The notes: generated by a model not told the origin, from the sequence alone. Shown: positions 27,501 to 42,900, counted from the first letter of the stretch. The stretch is 64,000 bases of DNA from Myxocyprinus asiaticus (GCF_019703515.2 NC_059387.1:33946877-34010876), one strand, 5' to 3'. Numbers and translations are program-made.

Positions 27501-29895
27501 TAAGTGTATATATGTAGGTGGGTCTGTAATACAAGCGTTAAATTTATTGTTTTTCAAATGATACGTTAGAGTAAAAGTGTGTCGATATCAAAACATAGCA
27601 GTGTGTTAGTAATAGAGAGAAAAATGTCACGAAAAAGTCAGGATTTGAATGAAAGGGAATAAAACACACAGCTGTTGTATCGCCTTTATTGTTGATTTCA
27701 TCTGGAAACTGCAGGGAATTGTACCTGGAGACACATAAAACACGTTTTTAGAGACCAGGTTGGTAGTTTTGCACATCCCTACTTATTAGAACAGAGCTTT
27801 ATGACACTGTGTTTTAGATGTTTATTAAAGTGATGTCAAACTCCTGTCGTTGTCAGTGCTCAGTGTGGGTGAAGGGGGATTCTGGGAAGGGACAGTGAAG
27901 GGTCACACAGGCTGGTTTCCTGCCGACTGTGTAGAAGAGGTGCTGCCCCAAAACCAGGATCCACAAACAGGTAGTGTACACACACAAAATACAGACACCT
28001 TGATATCTAAACGTCCACTTCTTTTGTTTTTAGATTAAAGCTGAAGTGTGTAACTTTTTTGATGTTAAAATAGGTTCTCCAATCCCAGTTTATTAGACAG
28101 AAACAACTATAAGTAAGCCATTCGTTGTTTGATTATGTTCCATTAACAGTACACGGAGGCGAATTCAGAAACAATGTTTATCGTTGCAAGAACTTGACCC
28201 TTTGCTAAGCTCCGCCCCCCCCATGGCTACCATTGCTCGCTTTGACTAGCTTTGCAGAACTTCCCATAGGAATGAATGGGAGATTGCCGTGAACGGCACG
28301 GTTTTTGGTTTTTGGCACTTCAGCTTTAAGCTAATTGGAATTGTTATAGACAAACCTGAAGCCTAAAGCCTTTTAGAACTGATTAGAAACACTTTTATTT
28401 AATAAAGTCACACATAGCATAAAAACATGAATAAATCTCATTAATTTGAATGCATCACACTTTCACTTACAGATATAAACGCCTACATGTGCTAAAAGTC
28501 AGATGTATGCCTGTGTGTATATGTGTGTTTCAGAGAGCCGCAATGAGAAAGCGAAGAGGAAACTGTTTCGTCATTACACTGTTGGAACGTACGACGGCCT
28601 TGAGGTGCCGAGGTGAGAAAAGATGATCTCCTTAATCAGCAAAATTGTATTTAATCTATTCTAGTGGGAAATCAGTTTAAATGTGGATGTTTAAATTTGA
28701 ATCAGATAGACGTTTAAAAGGTTTATTCTATTTAGATGTTCAAATGAGTTCAATTTAGTGTGAACTGAATTTGACTAAACTTATATTAAACTTATTGTTA
28801 ATTGCACACTGTAAACTTGCATTAAAGGAATATTCCGGGTTCAGTACGAGTTAAGCTCAATCGACAGCATTTGTGGCATAATGTTGATTTACAAAAAAAT
28901 CATCCCTCCTTTTCTTTAAAAAAGCAAAACTCTTGGTTACAATGAGACACTTACAATGGAAGTCAATGGGGGCCAATTTTTGAATGTTAAAACACTCACT
29001 GTTTCACAAGTATAGCCACAAGACATAAACAATATGCATGTAAACATGATGTTAGTGTGATAAAAACACTTACTAACTGCATCTGTGTAAAGTTATAGTC
29101 AATTTTACAACTGCGTTGCCATGACGATGTAATGTCAACAAACTCTAAAATCCTAAAATGACTAAAAATGACAATTTAAACAACTTTACAGCTCAAATAA
29201 TACACAAGTTTTAACAGAATAATTAATGTAAGTGCTTTTATAAAATTAAAAGCTTCACATTTCTGACTTTAAACCCTCCAAAAATTGGCCCCATTGACTT
29301 CCACTCTAAGTGTCTCACTGTAAACCAGATTTGTGCTTTTTTTTAAAGAAAATTAGAGGAGTCAAAATAAATTTTTGTAGTAATCATCATTATGCCACAA
29401 ATGTTGTTTCTTAGTTGCACATTCCATTATTTCTAAAAAGTACACTGAAAAGCTTGAATTTATTGCTGTGAAGTTAGGATGGAAACTAAACTAAAACTTT
29501 AAATAAAACTAAAATCTTGCTAAACTGTATGTGGTTTTTACTACTTCATGTAGTTTTAATTTAGAGCAATACAGCATCAAACACACTGCATCAATTCATG
29601 ATACAAACTTTAACAATGGTATGTTTATTTTCAGTAAATGCACTTACAATTATAACTGGTTAGATGTGTAAAACTCTATTATGATGGCTGCCTGTAAAAA
29701 GACTGTGTTAAATGATTGAAAGCAGGTGCGCTGCACAAAGCAACTCTTTGCATCGAGTAGACATGTATGCAAATGCTGCAGCCACTTTCAAAAATTACAC
29801 AACAGTGTTTGGATCCATCGCACTCGTGGAATATTAACACATGCGGTGTGAGCCACTGCTGTCTCACTTTGGTCCTCTTAGATCTGTCTCTCATG

Positions 29896-29955
<60 letters not shown>

Positions 29956-32317
29956 TGCACACAAAGAGGATCAGCTGAAAATGTTTGCTTTACAGCGAGT
30001 GTGTAAAATTGTGTGCATACTGTATATTATTTGTTACTTTTGTGCATTCCTACTACAAATATTTTAAGAACATAAACGCACGTAGCATGTTCATTTTCAC
30101 ATGCTCCTCTTAGGGAGGCCACTCTGAGTCTGTGAGATGGTCGAAGTTCATTTGGAGTTCTCTATTATATTATATGCACGATAAAATCATGCCGTTCATG
30201 GCATTTCTGTTTTTGCACAAAATTCCCTTATTTGCATGGTAAAATGTGATTGGAATTAGAAGTGCACAATAATCGCAGTTATCTTAAATAATCACGGTTA
30301 AATCAAATCATCACATTCAGGCGATTATGCAATAATTGCGACAGGTCTAGTTCACACTTTTCAAGCTGTATGACACTTGAATTCTGCATACATCTGGCCA
30401 GCCTTTATAAAAGTTTGTCATGGCATCCATAGTTTTCACCAAAATACTATAGTACAGTTATTGTTACTAGTTTTGGGTGATTTACTCAAAACTAATCCTT
30501 TACAGACTGCTGATTTGTAATTGTAATCTGATTATTTACTCAGATTACTTTTTTTGGAAAACAATCACTAGGGCTGTTGATTTAGCGCTTAAATTCAGCG
30601 TGATTAATTATTTATTTGATTCATTATAAAAAAGAATGCGTTAAAAAAAGTATGCAATTAATCATTCCCCTGGACCCTAATAAGGAATATTCCTACCATG
30701 GGAGCAATTCAAGCATGAAGTACCACCTTTATGTTTTTACAAGTCTCAGTCAGCAGGGGGCAGTAAGCGCAACAAACAGACAACAAATCAAAACAAACCA
30801 CAACAGACAGCTAAAGATGTGGATGCTTTCTTGCATTTAAAAACGGCTGGACGGAGCACGACTCTGAATGCAGGGTCCCGAGATGTGTTTTTATAAGTTT
30901 CAAACTATGTTAAACTTGACACAGCATCCTAAAAACGCTGTTTATGACACAACACGTCCAAAGTGAGACGCTCCAAAAGCGTCCATACATTGACGCATCC
31001 TTAGTAAAGTCCTTATAATAAACCTACCTCGGACAGATTGACCAATTCAATAGCAAAATGGCTTGCTGTGTACTGTAGGCCAATGATAAACTTCTGTTCA
31101 ATAATATGGAAATAAACTATATATTGCCATCTAAAGCCAACTCTTGTGTTGTCTAATCCAGGGGTTTTCAATCTGGGGTCCGGGGACCCCAGGGGGCCGC
31201 AAGGGGGTGCTGGGACATATGCAAAAAAAAGTGTTGAAAAAATATATATTATTTGACATTGTTACCATTTCATTCTGAAATAATTGGTTTAATCATAATT
31301 ATTGTATTGTATTGAAAGCCATAGTAAGAGATAATAACAGAAATAAAAACAAACAATATAATGCCACATATTATGAAAAAAAATCATATTTGTAAGAAAT
31401 AAGGGCTGCAATTCACTCTTATTCTGTAAATCTGCTTTAAAACATGCTTTTCACTATAAATACAAACATTTAAAATAAAACATTATCTTTATTATATATA
31501 ATTTTTTAATAACATTATTCCAGCATAAGAAAGGCACTGTCAACTTAATAAGATGTAAAGATTTTTCAGATAATATTTTTATAATTTCTTTTGGCTGTAG
31601 TACAATGACGATATAAGAGTCAATTATTTAATTTGGCTAACAAGAATTTTTATAATATCATGTTTACTACTTCTCACACAAGGGGTCCCTCGCAAAGGGA
31701 TTATCAAATTTGGTGGTCCTTGACATTAGAAAGTTTGAAAACCCCTGGCCTAATCAATGCTTTACTCATCTGCCACAGTAATGCATATTTTAATTATCGG
31801 ATTTATTATATTTATTATATATTATTTTTATAATTATATATGATTATTCATTATATATTGCATTATCTTTATTTGGGGGCAAACATTGATATATGCAATT
31901 AATGCCGATTAACTAACCAGCATATTGTATGATTGACAGCCCTAATTACTTATTAATAAAAAATCAACAAAATTCAAGTTTTAAATGCGTTCCACATAAA
32001 TAATACTATTTTATAAATATATGTAACCCAAGTAATGTAACTGTAACATAATTAACTGTATGCTGTCCTGATCATCTGTTGCTATGCACGTCGAGTGTGT
32101 GTGCTGCATTCCAGCATCCGCTCGCATTTCACCCACTCGTCAAAATCCCACTATTTCTCTCGTTTTCTGTGTCAAAGCATTTCTCTCTCCCACACTCTAT
32201 TCGTTCTTTCTTTCCTGTTCTCTCCGTCTCTGCCCTCGTCTTTTATCACACACCTTTCCTTATTCTGTCTGTCTCTCGCTTGCTCTCTGAATGTCGCAGT
32301 GAATGCAGTCTCTGTTA

Positions 32318-32382
<65 letters not shown>

Positions 32383-32420
32383 TCATCCAATTCTGCCTTA
32401 AGCATGTAGGGTCTTTGTAT

Positions 32421-32472
<52 letters not shown>

Positions 32473-32926
32473 TCCTCTGGCCGTGTGCGCGCTGAGAGAC
32501 CAGAGGAGAGGAGGAGGTGGACCTCGTGGAGGGGGGGACATGGCGATGGGGGGACACGAAGGGAAAGATCTGTCTCTCCCTCTCTCCCTCTCATCCTCAT
32601 GGCCCTCGCTCGGTCCCCAGAACCGCAGCGTCTGGTTCATTTACAGGTATCGGCTCCTCCATTCTTGTATTGTTGCTGCGGAGAGAGAGAAACAGAGAGA
32701 GCGAGAGAGAGAGACATATGGATGCACTTAAAAGGTAGCAGACAGAATGTTGAGTTGAATGGATGTTGTTCTATACAGTATATATAATTTGTGCATATGT
32801 ATGTATGTTTATTGCACATTAAATCTCTCTCTCTCACTTTTGCTGTACATGTGTGTACATGCATGAGTCATAAATGTGGTTTTCATTGTTCATATAGTGG
32901 CTTTGCTTATGAAATGCATTTTCCTG

Positions 32927-32968
<42 letters not shown>

Positions 32969-35900
32969 GTGTTGCAAATGAGTACATGTGTTTGTTTGAA
33001 ATGTACATGTGATTTGAATCATTGAAAACAGTATGAGTCATTATGGGTGTATGTGTTCAGGTCTTTATCCGCGTATGAGAGAGACTCCAGTACAACAGTA
33101 CATCATAGAAAGTTGTGATGCTCTTGTTAGAATGTCGTCATACGCGTCGTGATTTCTTTTCCAGCTTGCATTCCTGCATGGATCCAGTATGATGATGCCA
33201 TTCAAAACTGATGTACCTGTAGGAAAATGCAGAAAGATAATGCTGAAAAGCCTCCGTGGGGTTGGATTACAATTCAAGGCAGATTAAACTGTAAAAAATG
33301 AGCAAACTTGAGAGGATTTGGACGATTGAAAACCAATATTTCTTTTAAACTGGCATTTCAAGTTCAGGTTAAAGGTTTCAGTTTAAATCCCATTCAAATA
33401 ATTGGAAAAGAAACCCTTACTGGACCCTGTTTACGAATCCATCATAAAGGCAATGATGCCAGTCCATAAACGCTTAAATACACATGGTTTCAAAAGCTTA
33501 GCCACAAGATGTAAACAGTAGACATTTTAGCTTAATATTAATTTGATAAAATCTCTTACAAACCTTATTTGTGTCAAGTTATTTCGAAAACAAGGATTTC
33601 AGGGTTCGCTGCCATGAAAACGAAGTAGTAAAATTGGATATAACTTTACACAGAAAGCTGTACATATGTGTATTTTAGTGTTTACTGATTGGCCCCATTC
33701 ACTTCCATTGTAAGTCCCTTACTGTAACTGCAACTTTTGTTTTTTTGTAAATGAAGGAGGGATGAGTCTACGTTATTTTTTGTGGAAATCAACATTAAGA
33801 AACAAATGCTGTTAACTGAACCCAGAATATTCCTTTAAGGTGGTAGCTTTGTTTTGGAATATTGTAGCCAGTCTAAACTGGTCATTTTCCAAAAAAAACA
33901 AAAACAAAAAACAGCTGGACCACTTTAAGTTGGTGTGACCAGATGGTATCTGATTAGTTGCAGGTTTAAGATGGTCTGCCAGCTTGGAACTGCTAATGAC
34001 CATCTAGAAACCAAAATGCTAGGCTTTCCATTTTGTTCTTTGGAAACTGGTGCACTCTTGTCTTCTTAACTAGCTTAACCATTAAGATATGGTCAACCAA
34101 CTTCACCAGAAAGAACATGCTGGTCTACGAGCTTCAAATCCATCATGAACCAGCTTGAACCAGAATGGTTTATGTATATTTCAAATTTCATAATGATCAC
34201 ACGTTAGTCAGAAGTTATTAGTTGCTGAAATGTGCTTGATATGGCTGTTGACGGCCATATTTGATGAGTTGAATGATTGATATTTTGACCATGCTAGCAC
34301 TTGCCTCAAAGAAGATGCATGCCAAATGTCACCTACTTCAGTCCAATGGTTGCGGAGTTATAACAGGCTTTAAGTTGTAGTGTCCCCTAAAGGTGGAAAC
34401 CTCATGGTGATGCTTATTTTAGCGGCAACTTGTGACTGATTTTCACAGAATTTGGTACACAGCCTCATCTAGACACACTGTACGTACAGTATATTCCAAA
34501 TTTCAATTACAAGTTAGTCAGAAGTTATTAGCTGCTAGTAAATGTGCTTGATATGTGCTTGATATGGCTTGATTGATTTCTGTTTTGACCATATGTTAGC
34601 ACTTGTCCCAAGGAAGGTGCATGCCAAATGTCACATACCTTTATCAAATGGTTGCAGAGTTACACTATGTGGCCAAAAGTTTGTGGACACCATATGTGCT
34701 TGATGAACCTTCAATTTCAAAACCATAGGCATCAATTTCCCCCTTTGGTGCAAAAACAACTTCCACTCTTCTGGGAAGGCTTTCCACTATACTGTATGTA
34801 GTAACATGGCTGCAGGGATTTGCTCTCATTCAGACACAAGTGCATCACTGAGGTCTGGTACTGATGTTGGGCAATGGGGCCTGGCTTTCAGTTGCCGTTC
34901 CAATTCACCCCAAAGGTGTTCAGTGGGGTACAGGTCTGGGCTTTGTGCAGGCCAGTCAATTTCTTCCACATCAGACACAGTAAACCATTTCTTTATGGAC
35001 TTTGCTTTGTGCACAGGGGCATTGTCATGCTGGAACAGAAAAGGGCTCTCCCCAAACTGTTGCCATAATTTGGAAGCACCGAATGCCCTAGAATGCCATT
35101 GTTTGGAGTAGAATTATGATTTATCTTCACTGGTATTAACGGAGTAACCAAACTCTTTAATTAGAAGGGGATGTCCACATATTTTTGGCCATATAGTGTA
35201 TATCAGGGTTTTGAGTTTTAGCATGCTCTAAAGGTGGAATTGGAGGAAACTTTATGGTGCCTTAATGCTTCTGGTGCTTGAGTTATTATATTGTGCTTAT
35301 TATAGCGCCTCCAGGTGTCGATATGTGTGTGTTCACCTGAGTAGTAGGGGGTGCTTGGGACCATCTTGCCAAGTTTGGGGTGTCTGCGATTTATGGTCTC
35401 TGTCATCCAGACACTTTTAGGGCATAAAAAAATAATACTAATTAGAAAATCAGTACAAATACAATAGGGTTACAATAGACCCTTTAAAAGGACATTTACA
35501 GATTAAGTTACATTTTTCACATTCTGGAAAATGTTTGAATCAGTGATTAAACACTAGTGGTGCAGAAATGACACACTTCAACTTTAAGTTTATAAATGCA
35601 TCTCTCTCTTTCACTCTCACAGTGACTACATCATAAAGGAGAAAACTGTTCTTCTGCAGAAAAAAGACAATGAAGGCTTCGGTTTTGTACTCAGAGGAGC
35701 TAAAGGTGAGTTTCCTCTCTTTTGATTTGACCATCAGTTGTATCAGATCTCATCACATCATAACATGGACGGATCATCTCTGTAGCTCAGACTCCAGTTG
35801 AAGAGTTTAGTCCGACTCCAGCCTTTCCTGCTCTGCAGTACCTTGAGTCTGTCGATGAGGGGGGCGTCGCCTGGAGGTCTGGTCTGCGGATGGGGGACTT

Positions 35901-38900
35901 CCTGATTGAGGTTAGCTGTCATATTTCCCAGGTCCTGTTTACATCTGGTATTAAAGGGATAGTTTATCCAAAATGTAAAACTCTGTTACCACCCTTCCAA
36001 ACCCATATTATTTTCTCATCCTACATCCTTATTTTATATACTTAACAAATAATAAAACAAACGGAGATACCGAAAGTTAGAAACAGGGCTTACGGTTCCG
36101 AAATTACTAAAAGCAAAACTGATGCAGTGATAAAGCTTCTCTTCTCCTGTCTGTTTGGTGTTAAGCCCAGCTCTGAGGTGCCTAGCTTTCAGTGTTACTT
36201 GTGTTACCTACTTTAATTTTCTTCCGTAGAAGAAAACAAGAAAGATCTCTGATCTTCTTTGCTTGCGCTATCTTGACTACATAATATAGTTTGTTTGGGG
36301 TTTTTTGGACGCATTTTTCCAGTAGAGCTGTCGATTTAACATGTTAATTTCTTGTGATAATATATAAACAGACAATTAATTAATTAATAACATGATCTTA
36401 CCGTAGTAAGAAATAGTCCTACCCTCAGGGCAATTCAAGCTTGAAGTAGCACCTTCATGTTTTCAGCAAAGGGCAGTAATGACAAATCCAATTATTATAT
36501 TTATTGTATATATTACAATATAAAAAAAATGTTATTTATAATTATTTAATCATTTATAATTTTATCATTTGTTTATGTATTTATAATTGTATAATTATTT
36601 CTCGACAAATATTGATTATATGTGATTAATCGCAATTAACTAGATTTATTAATTAATTATATCATGCAATTATTTTGATTTAAAAATAAATTATCGATTG
36701 ACAGCCCTCGTTTCCAGGAACATTTACCTGTAAGAAAACAACGTCACCCTGCAACCCTCTGCTAGAGATTTCAATTGCTTTTTGTTTTTTGGGGTGCCTA
36801 AATCTTAAGTATCTTAAAAGTATCAAATATAAGTATCTTGTGTAATTAAATAAAAAAACTTTGTAAAGCTGCTTTTAGTACAACATGTATTGTGAAAGTC
36901 ACTATATAAATACATTTAATTGAATAATAAAGTAGAAATGGGCCATTTGGAATCTAAATATGGAAGATCCTGTAATATAGCTTTAAATACTATGGATAAA
37001 CATGGAATATATTTATATTTTCTCTATTTTCACAGGTGAATGGGATGAATGTAGTGAAGGTGGGTCACAGGCAGGTGGTGAACATGATTCGTCAGGGCGG
37101 GAACAGTTTAATGGTGAAGGTTGTCATGGTAGCGCGCAATCCTGAGATTGAGGAAATGCCCAAAAAGAAAGGTGTGAGGACCAAGAACTGAAACATTTTC
37201 TACACAAGTATGCAAACACAGATGTAAATGATTGGCCATTGTATTGCTTGTGCAGGGTCCCATTGTGCATAATTAATGTGCATTTTCCATTACTGTGGCG
37301 GTAACAAACTTCAGTACTCAAGGGGGCGATAGAGTTTCCTTCAAATGTCTGTGCTGTCAAATTAAATGTGTTCAGGTAGCTCGCTATAAACACGTCACAG
37401 TTTCACTAACTGACTCAGCAAGACTCTCTTCAAACCGTTGCTCCACCATGGCAGCATTTGATCTGTAAGTGAAAACTGACCATAGAAGAAGCCAGTTTTG
37501 ACTAATGTCCACAATAGTGCCCCCTGTGTTAATGTTAAGAATGCACTGTATACAGGGTGTGCTGAGTGACTTCAGCCAGTTCTCCTAAGCAACCAACTGG
37601 CCCGGTTGCTAGGGTGGGTAGAGTCACGTTAGGTTAACCTCCTCGTGGTCACCATAATGTGGTTCTCGCTCTCGGTGGGGCACGTGGTGTGTTGTGTGTG
37701 GATGCCGCGGAGAATAGCGTGAAGCCTCCACACGTGCTAGGTCTCCACGATAACGTGCTCAACAAGCCACGTGATAAGATGCGCAGATTGACGGTCTCAG
37801 ACGCGGACGCAACTGAGATTCGTCCTCCGCCACCCGGATTGAGGTGAGTCACTACACCACCACGAGGACTTAGAGCGCATTGGGAATTGGGCATTCCAGA
37901 TTGGGGAGAAAAGGGGAGAAAATAAAAAAAAGAAAAAGAATGCACTGTGTGAAATTGAGCGTTGGTAGCTAGAAGCATCTGCATTCACGTACTTGTGTAG
38001 AGAATGTTTTGTGTCGAACTGTGGATTTATCAGTTGCTTGCAGAATAATTTAGTGCAAATTTAGCGTGTGTATAATTATATAAAATTGCTGCCTATTTTT
38101 GCTATTTTAGTTCCCCAGCAAAGTAAGCGGCTAACCCCTCCGGCTATCGCGCTACGCTCCAAATCCATGACTTCAGAACTGGAGGAGATGGGTAAACCTT
38201 TCAAACAAATCCACACACACCTTACATACTGTACATATACAGTGTATATATATATATAGTACACATACACTTGAAAAAGCACAAAAATGCAGTACATGCA
38301 TAAAATACATGTTTGTTGACTGTGTTTAATGTTTCCTAAAAACACTCTAATGTCACAGATTCAGTTTATATTTCCTTTTGACTGATTGTGTGCCTGTTTG
38401 TCTTTCTCTTTTCTTTTCACACAGTGGAGAAAGGTCTGTGCATTCTTTCTTTTTTGTCTGCTTATTTACTGGTTTTTAAATTATTAAGTATTTTTTCAGT
38501 GGCGGCCTTAAGCATCTGGGGGCCCATTTCAAGAGCTAATGTGGGGCCCAACCCCCATAAAAAAAACATAAAAGAGAGAAAACAAGGAAAGATTCAAGTT
38601 GGTTTTCATCAATATGGTATATTTTCAGACTTCACCTTAAATGCATTATGTGCACTTTCATCATCAACAGCTCAGCATAGAAATAATCCAAACCATTCCC
38701 TTAATTGAAACAATGCCATTATTTTTGCTTTGGAATAAAGAGAAGCCTCGCTCTTTGGCAAATACTATTTGGCACTGAATAGCACTATATGTTATGTATC
38801 TGACATAAAAACAGCTTAAACAATTCCCAACAACAGCAATAACGTACTGTATTTTACCTGGGAATTAAAAGTGTCTGAACTACTGGTAGTTTACAATGAA

Positions 38901-39938
38901 TTGCTCTTTGCGCTCTTTCAGCACCAGGGACAGCTCACTACAGGCCTGGGTAGGGTTGCACTAGCTGTGTGTAAGGTCTTCCGTAAATTGGGAAGTAAAG
39001 TTCACACTAAGGGCTTAGTAACTACTAGCTAGTTTGTAACAAAGTCAGTGCTTAATTTGGTTGCACCACCTGCTCTTAAGTAAAGACTTAGCTAGTAGGT
39101 CGTAAGGTCTCCGTAAAGTAATGCATAGTCGCATAATATGACTACCTGTATTTATCCAATAAGCAGCCTTCAGATTTGTACACAGAAGTGTTAAACAGCC
39201 ATGCATTTTAGTTTGTTCTTGTTCAAACCTTGTTTGCTCGTAACTGTCAGCTGTAATAAATGATATCTCCATTGAAATATGATACGTAATAAAACAAGAT
39301 TTCATTAATGATATATTTAGCTTATGTAAATAACAATACTCAATAACTGTATCTAAAATGAATAAGGGACAATAAATAAATAAATACTAATACAACAGGC
39401 TGGAAAAATAGACATTTATTCATTTTAATATCTATTTTGTATATGTTGAAACCTGACACCGGGCTGAGTACACAGGAAAGTGCACCGTTAGATCGGTTTC
39501 ATGCTGAAGAAGTACGTTTTTACATAATGTTTTCTGCCGTAAATGTAAACGAGTGTAATGCAACATCATATACTGCTATGTCAAATGGACTGAAGCTTGT
39601 CAACCAAAACATGAGCTCAGTGATGTCATTAAATAAATCTGCTTTTTTATTCCATCAGTTACTTCTGGTCGGAGGCTTCCGTAAGTATTTAGTTTATACG
39701 CAGGGTTACGTTCTACCTAAGATTAATGGTGCAACGCTCAAATATTTAGCAGTGTGTAAATTGTGACTTAGTGCCCATTTATGCCACAACTAGGCTAAGG
39801 TGTAACATACGTATAGCTGGTGCAACCGGCCCCAGTGGAGAGCGAAAAGAAGAGGGAGAGGCAGAGAATGAGCAAGCCAAGTGGGAGAGAGAAATTACGA
39901 TTGCGGGAATCCAGTCAGCCACCACGGCCACAATATAG

Positions 39939-39993
<55 letters not shown>

Positions 39994-42900
39994 CAGTATA
40001 TAATTTTTTTAAGTGGGTGAATTATTCAATTCTGGCATGTCAGTTGGGGGCCCTTTGGAGGGCGGGGCCCGTTTAAATTGAAATGGGTGAAACATATCTA
40101 AGGCCGCCAATGTATTCTTTCATGGTGATTCTCACGAAAACACGTCCGGGACACATTTCACATTTAAAATATAAATAAATATATTTGTATTTTGCTTTCA
40201 GAAAATCAATTATTTTTTGGACCTTTATATTTATGTGCTTTGTGAAACCATTTTCATCACAATTAAGCAGATTTTTTCTTTCAAGTTCTCGTTACAATAT
40301 GCAGATAATCTCTGTTCTGTTCACTGTTATGCATCGGGATGTTTTCATTTTAATTTTTTATTTAATTATTGAATTTATTTATTTATTCACATTATACTCA
40401 GTGATATTTCTTGTTAGATTCTTATTACTGAAGTATAATAAATTGATTTTGTACTGCTGGTCTACATTTACAATGTTTTATTTGATTCAAAACAGCATGA
40501 ATTAAAGGAAGTACAGCGATTTCTAACATACTTATACATTTAATATTTCAGTAGAGATTTATTTATTTATTTACTTTGGCATTACAATAATGAACATTTT
40601 AGGAAAATGTGCTTCATTGTCAAGAAAGTAATGTCACATTGCAACAAAAAAAACCTCTGACATGTTCTTGACAGGTTTTGTGAGTTTCGCCTTATAATCT
40701 CATCAACATTTTGCATCAAGTTTAATTTGTTCCTTCAGTTGGATAATCTTTGCCCTTGTATAAAATGTTATTAACACCCTCATGCAGTTTATTAGTCTGT
40801 TGGCCCAGTATATACATCACAATATAGTACACTGTGTTGTCAGCTCGCCCATGTGATGCCCACAGGTGGTTCTGACTTTCTTTGGCATTAAAATACAGTA
40901 TGTAATTTACATTTATTAATTATTAAAGTTGTTTCTTATCAACGGCTGTGAAAACATGATATAATGTTTGTTGGCTCATATGTCTGCTATCTGCTTTGTT
41001 ACCATGACAACTAGAAATAGATTGCAAATGTCCTAACTTTAGCAGAAAAATTAGACAGATACTGTACACGCTTGCTGACTATTGATTAAATAAATGCTTA
41101 ACACTGTTATTAGGGATTTTTTTTAAAGATACAAACACAATAACTGAACGTAAAAGAATATTACATGATCACTTTAGAATCCAGTAAAATATGGAGGGCC
41201 AAATTACTCCAAATTAAGTTATTAAATACATAGTGAGCTAATTAAATGTATCATTAAATATAGAATTAAATATTTAATAAATACATAGTAAATTAATTAT
41301 ATTTTGTATGATATATTTAATAAAAATACTAACTTATTTAATGATATGTTTAATTAATTCACTATGTATTCAATTATTTAAATATTAAAATATTTATTTA
41401 ATGATTTAATTTTGAGTAATTTGTCCCTCCATAGTAAAACATGCACTTGTTAAGCTTGTTAAAAAAAAAACAAAAAAAAAGTCTTGCATTTTTAATATTT
41501 TAATTAATCTCAATTTGTGTTATTGCAGCATCACCATGGAAGAAGAAATCAGGTTATTTTTTTTCTTGTTTATTTATGTGTGTGCATGGGGGTGTGGGAA
41601 AAAATGTGCTCCAATGCATGAACGTGATGAAGTGTGTATTGTGACTGCTTCTAGTTCATCACATTAACACTGTTTGCTGATGTGTATGATGTTGATTTAA
41701 AAAAAAAAAGAAATTATGTGATTTCTCAATGCTCAGATCACACTGAAAGCTCACAAGCTCCAGAGAAGAAGAGAAGTGTGTATCAAATGGCTCTTAGTAA
41801 GAAACATTTTTTTTTTATTTATTTATTTTTTTTATCTCTTTATGTCTTCTGCAATACATTACTCTCTATATGCACACTGTCGCATTTGGTAGTTTCATGT
41901 ATATCATTATAGGGTTAAAAACCACATGTAAACATGTAAACTGTTTGAGTCCACATGTAAAATCTGGGATTCAAAATCTAATTTTAATAGTGTCTATGAC
42001 TGACAAAAGACAAAAAATAAATTAAAAATATAAATCTCAAAATAAAAATTCAAAGGCAAATTTTCGTGATTTATATCATATTCTCTTTCTTTTTCCTTCG
42101 GTTCCTTTCATTCTCCAGATAAACTGGACGAGATTCTAGCCGCTGCTCAACATTCAATTAGCACGCCAGACTCTCAGGGTCATAGAGGTCACGGGGGCAA
42201 GAAGGAGCGAAACAAGGGCTTTACTGCAAATGAGGTAACATCTATGTTTCATTTTCTCTTCTCTGATTTGACAGTGTTGGGAAAGCTGCTTTTTTTCTTT
42301 CTTTTTTTATCCCCTTTTTCTCCCCAATTTGGAATGCCCAATTCCATTATTTAGTAGGTCCTTGTGGTGGCGCGGTTACCTCAATCCGGGTGGCGGAGGA
42401 CAAGTCTCAGTTGCCTCCACTTCTGAGACCGTCAATCCGCACATCTTATCATGTGGCTCGTTGTGCATGACACCGCGGAGACTCACAGCACGTGGAGGCT
42501 CATGCTACTCTCTGCGATCCACGCACAACTTACCACGCGCCCCATTGAGAGCGAGAACCTCTAATCGCAACCACGAGGAGGTTACCCAATGTGACTCTAC
42601 CCTTCCTAGCAAACGGGCCAATTTGGTTGCTTAGGAGACCTGGCTGGAGTCACTCAGCACGCCCTGGATTCGAACTCACGACTCCAGGGTGGTAGTCAGC
42701 GTCAATATTTGCTGAGCTACCCATACTCCCCTGGGAAAGCTGCTTTGTAACTGTAGCTACAAACTACTCATACGAATGTACGGTTCTTCAACTACAGACA
42801 AGGTACTCTTTATATTTTTTTTTTTTACAAGATACAAAATGTAGCTAACTACATTGAAGCTACTTAAGAGGGCAATATCTTTTTAAATCTAAAACTATAA

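Larger units (their letters stand above)
34170..35245. repeat. tandem duplication of ~310 bp, second copy split by Tc1 remnant
   Basis: Segment 34170-34410 (GTTAGTCAGAAGTTATTAG, ATGCATGCCAAATGTCACC) recurs at 34490-34662 and, after the Tc1 insert, resumes at about 35201 (GCATGCTCTAAAGGTGGAA). Confidence 0.8.

Noticed and set aside
32172..32600. Long open frames rich in Arg-Glu or Ser-Leu across the (CT)n tracts
   Set aside because: They translate simple repeats (RERERE, LSLSLS) on both strands; no domain. Only the frame from ATG 32540 has splice-phase support.
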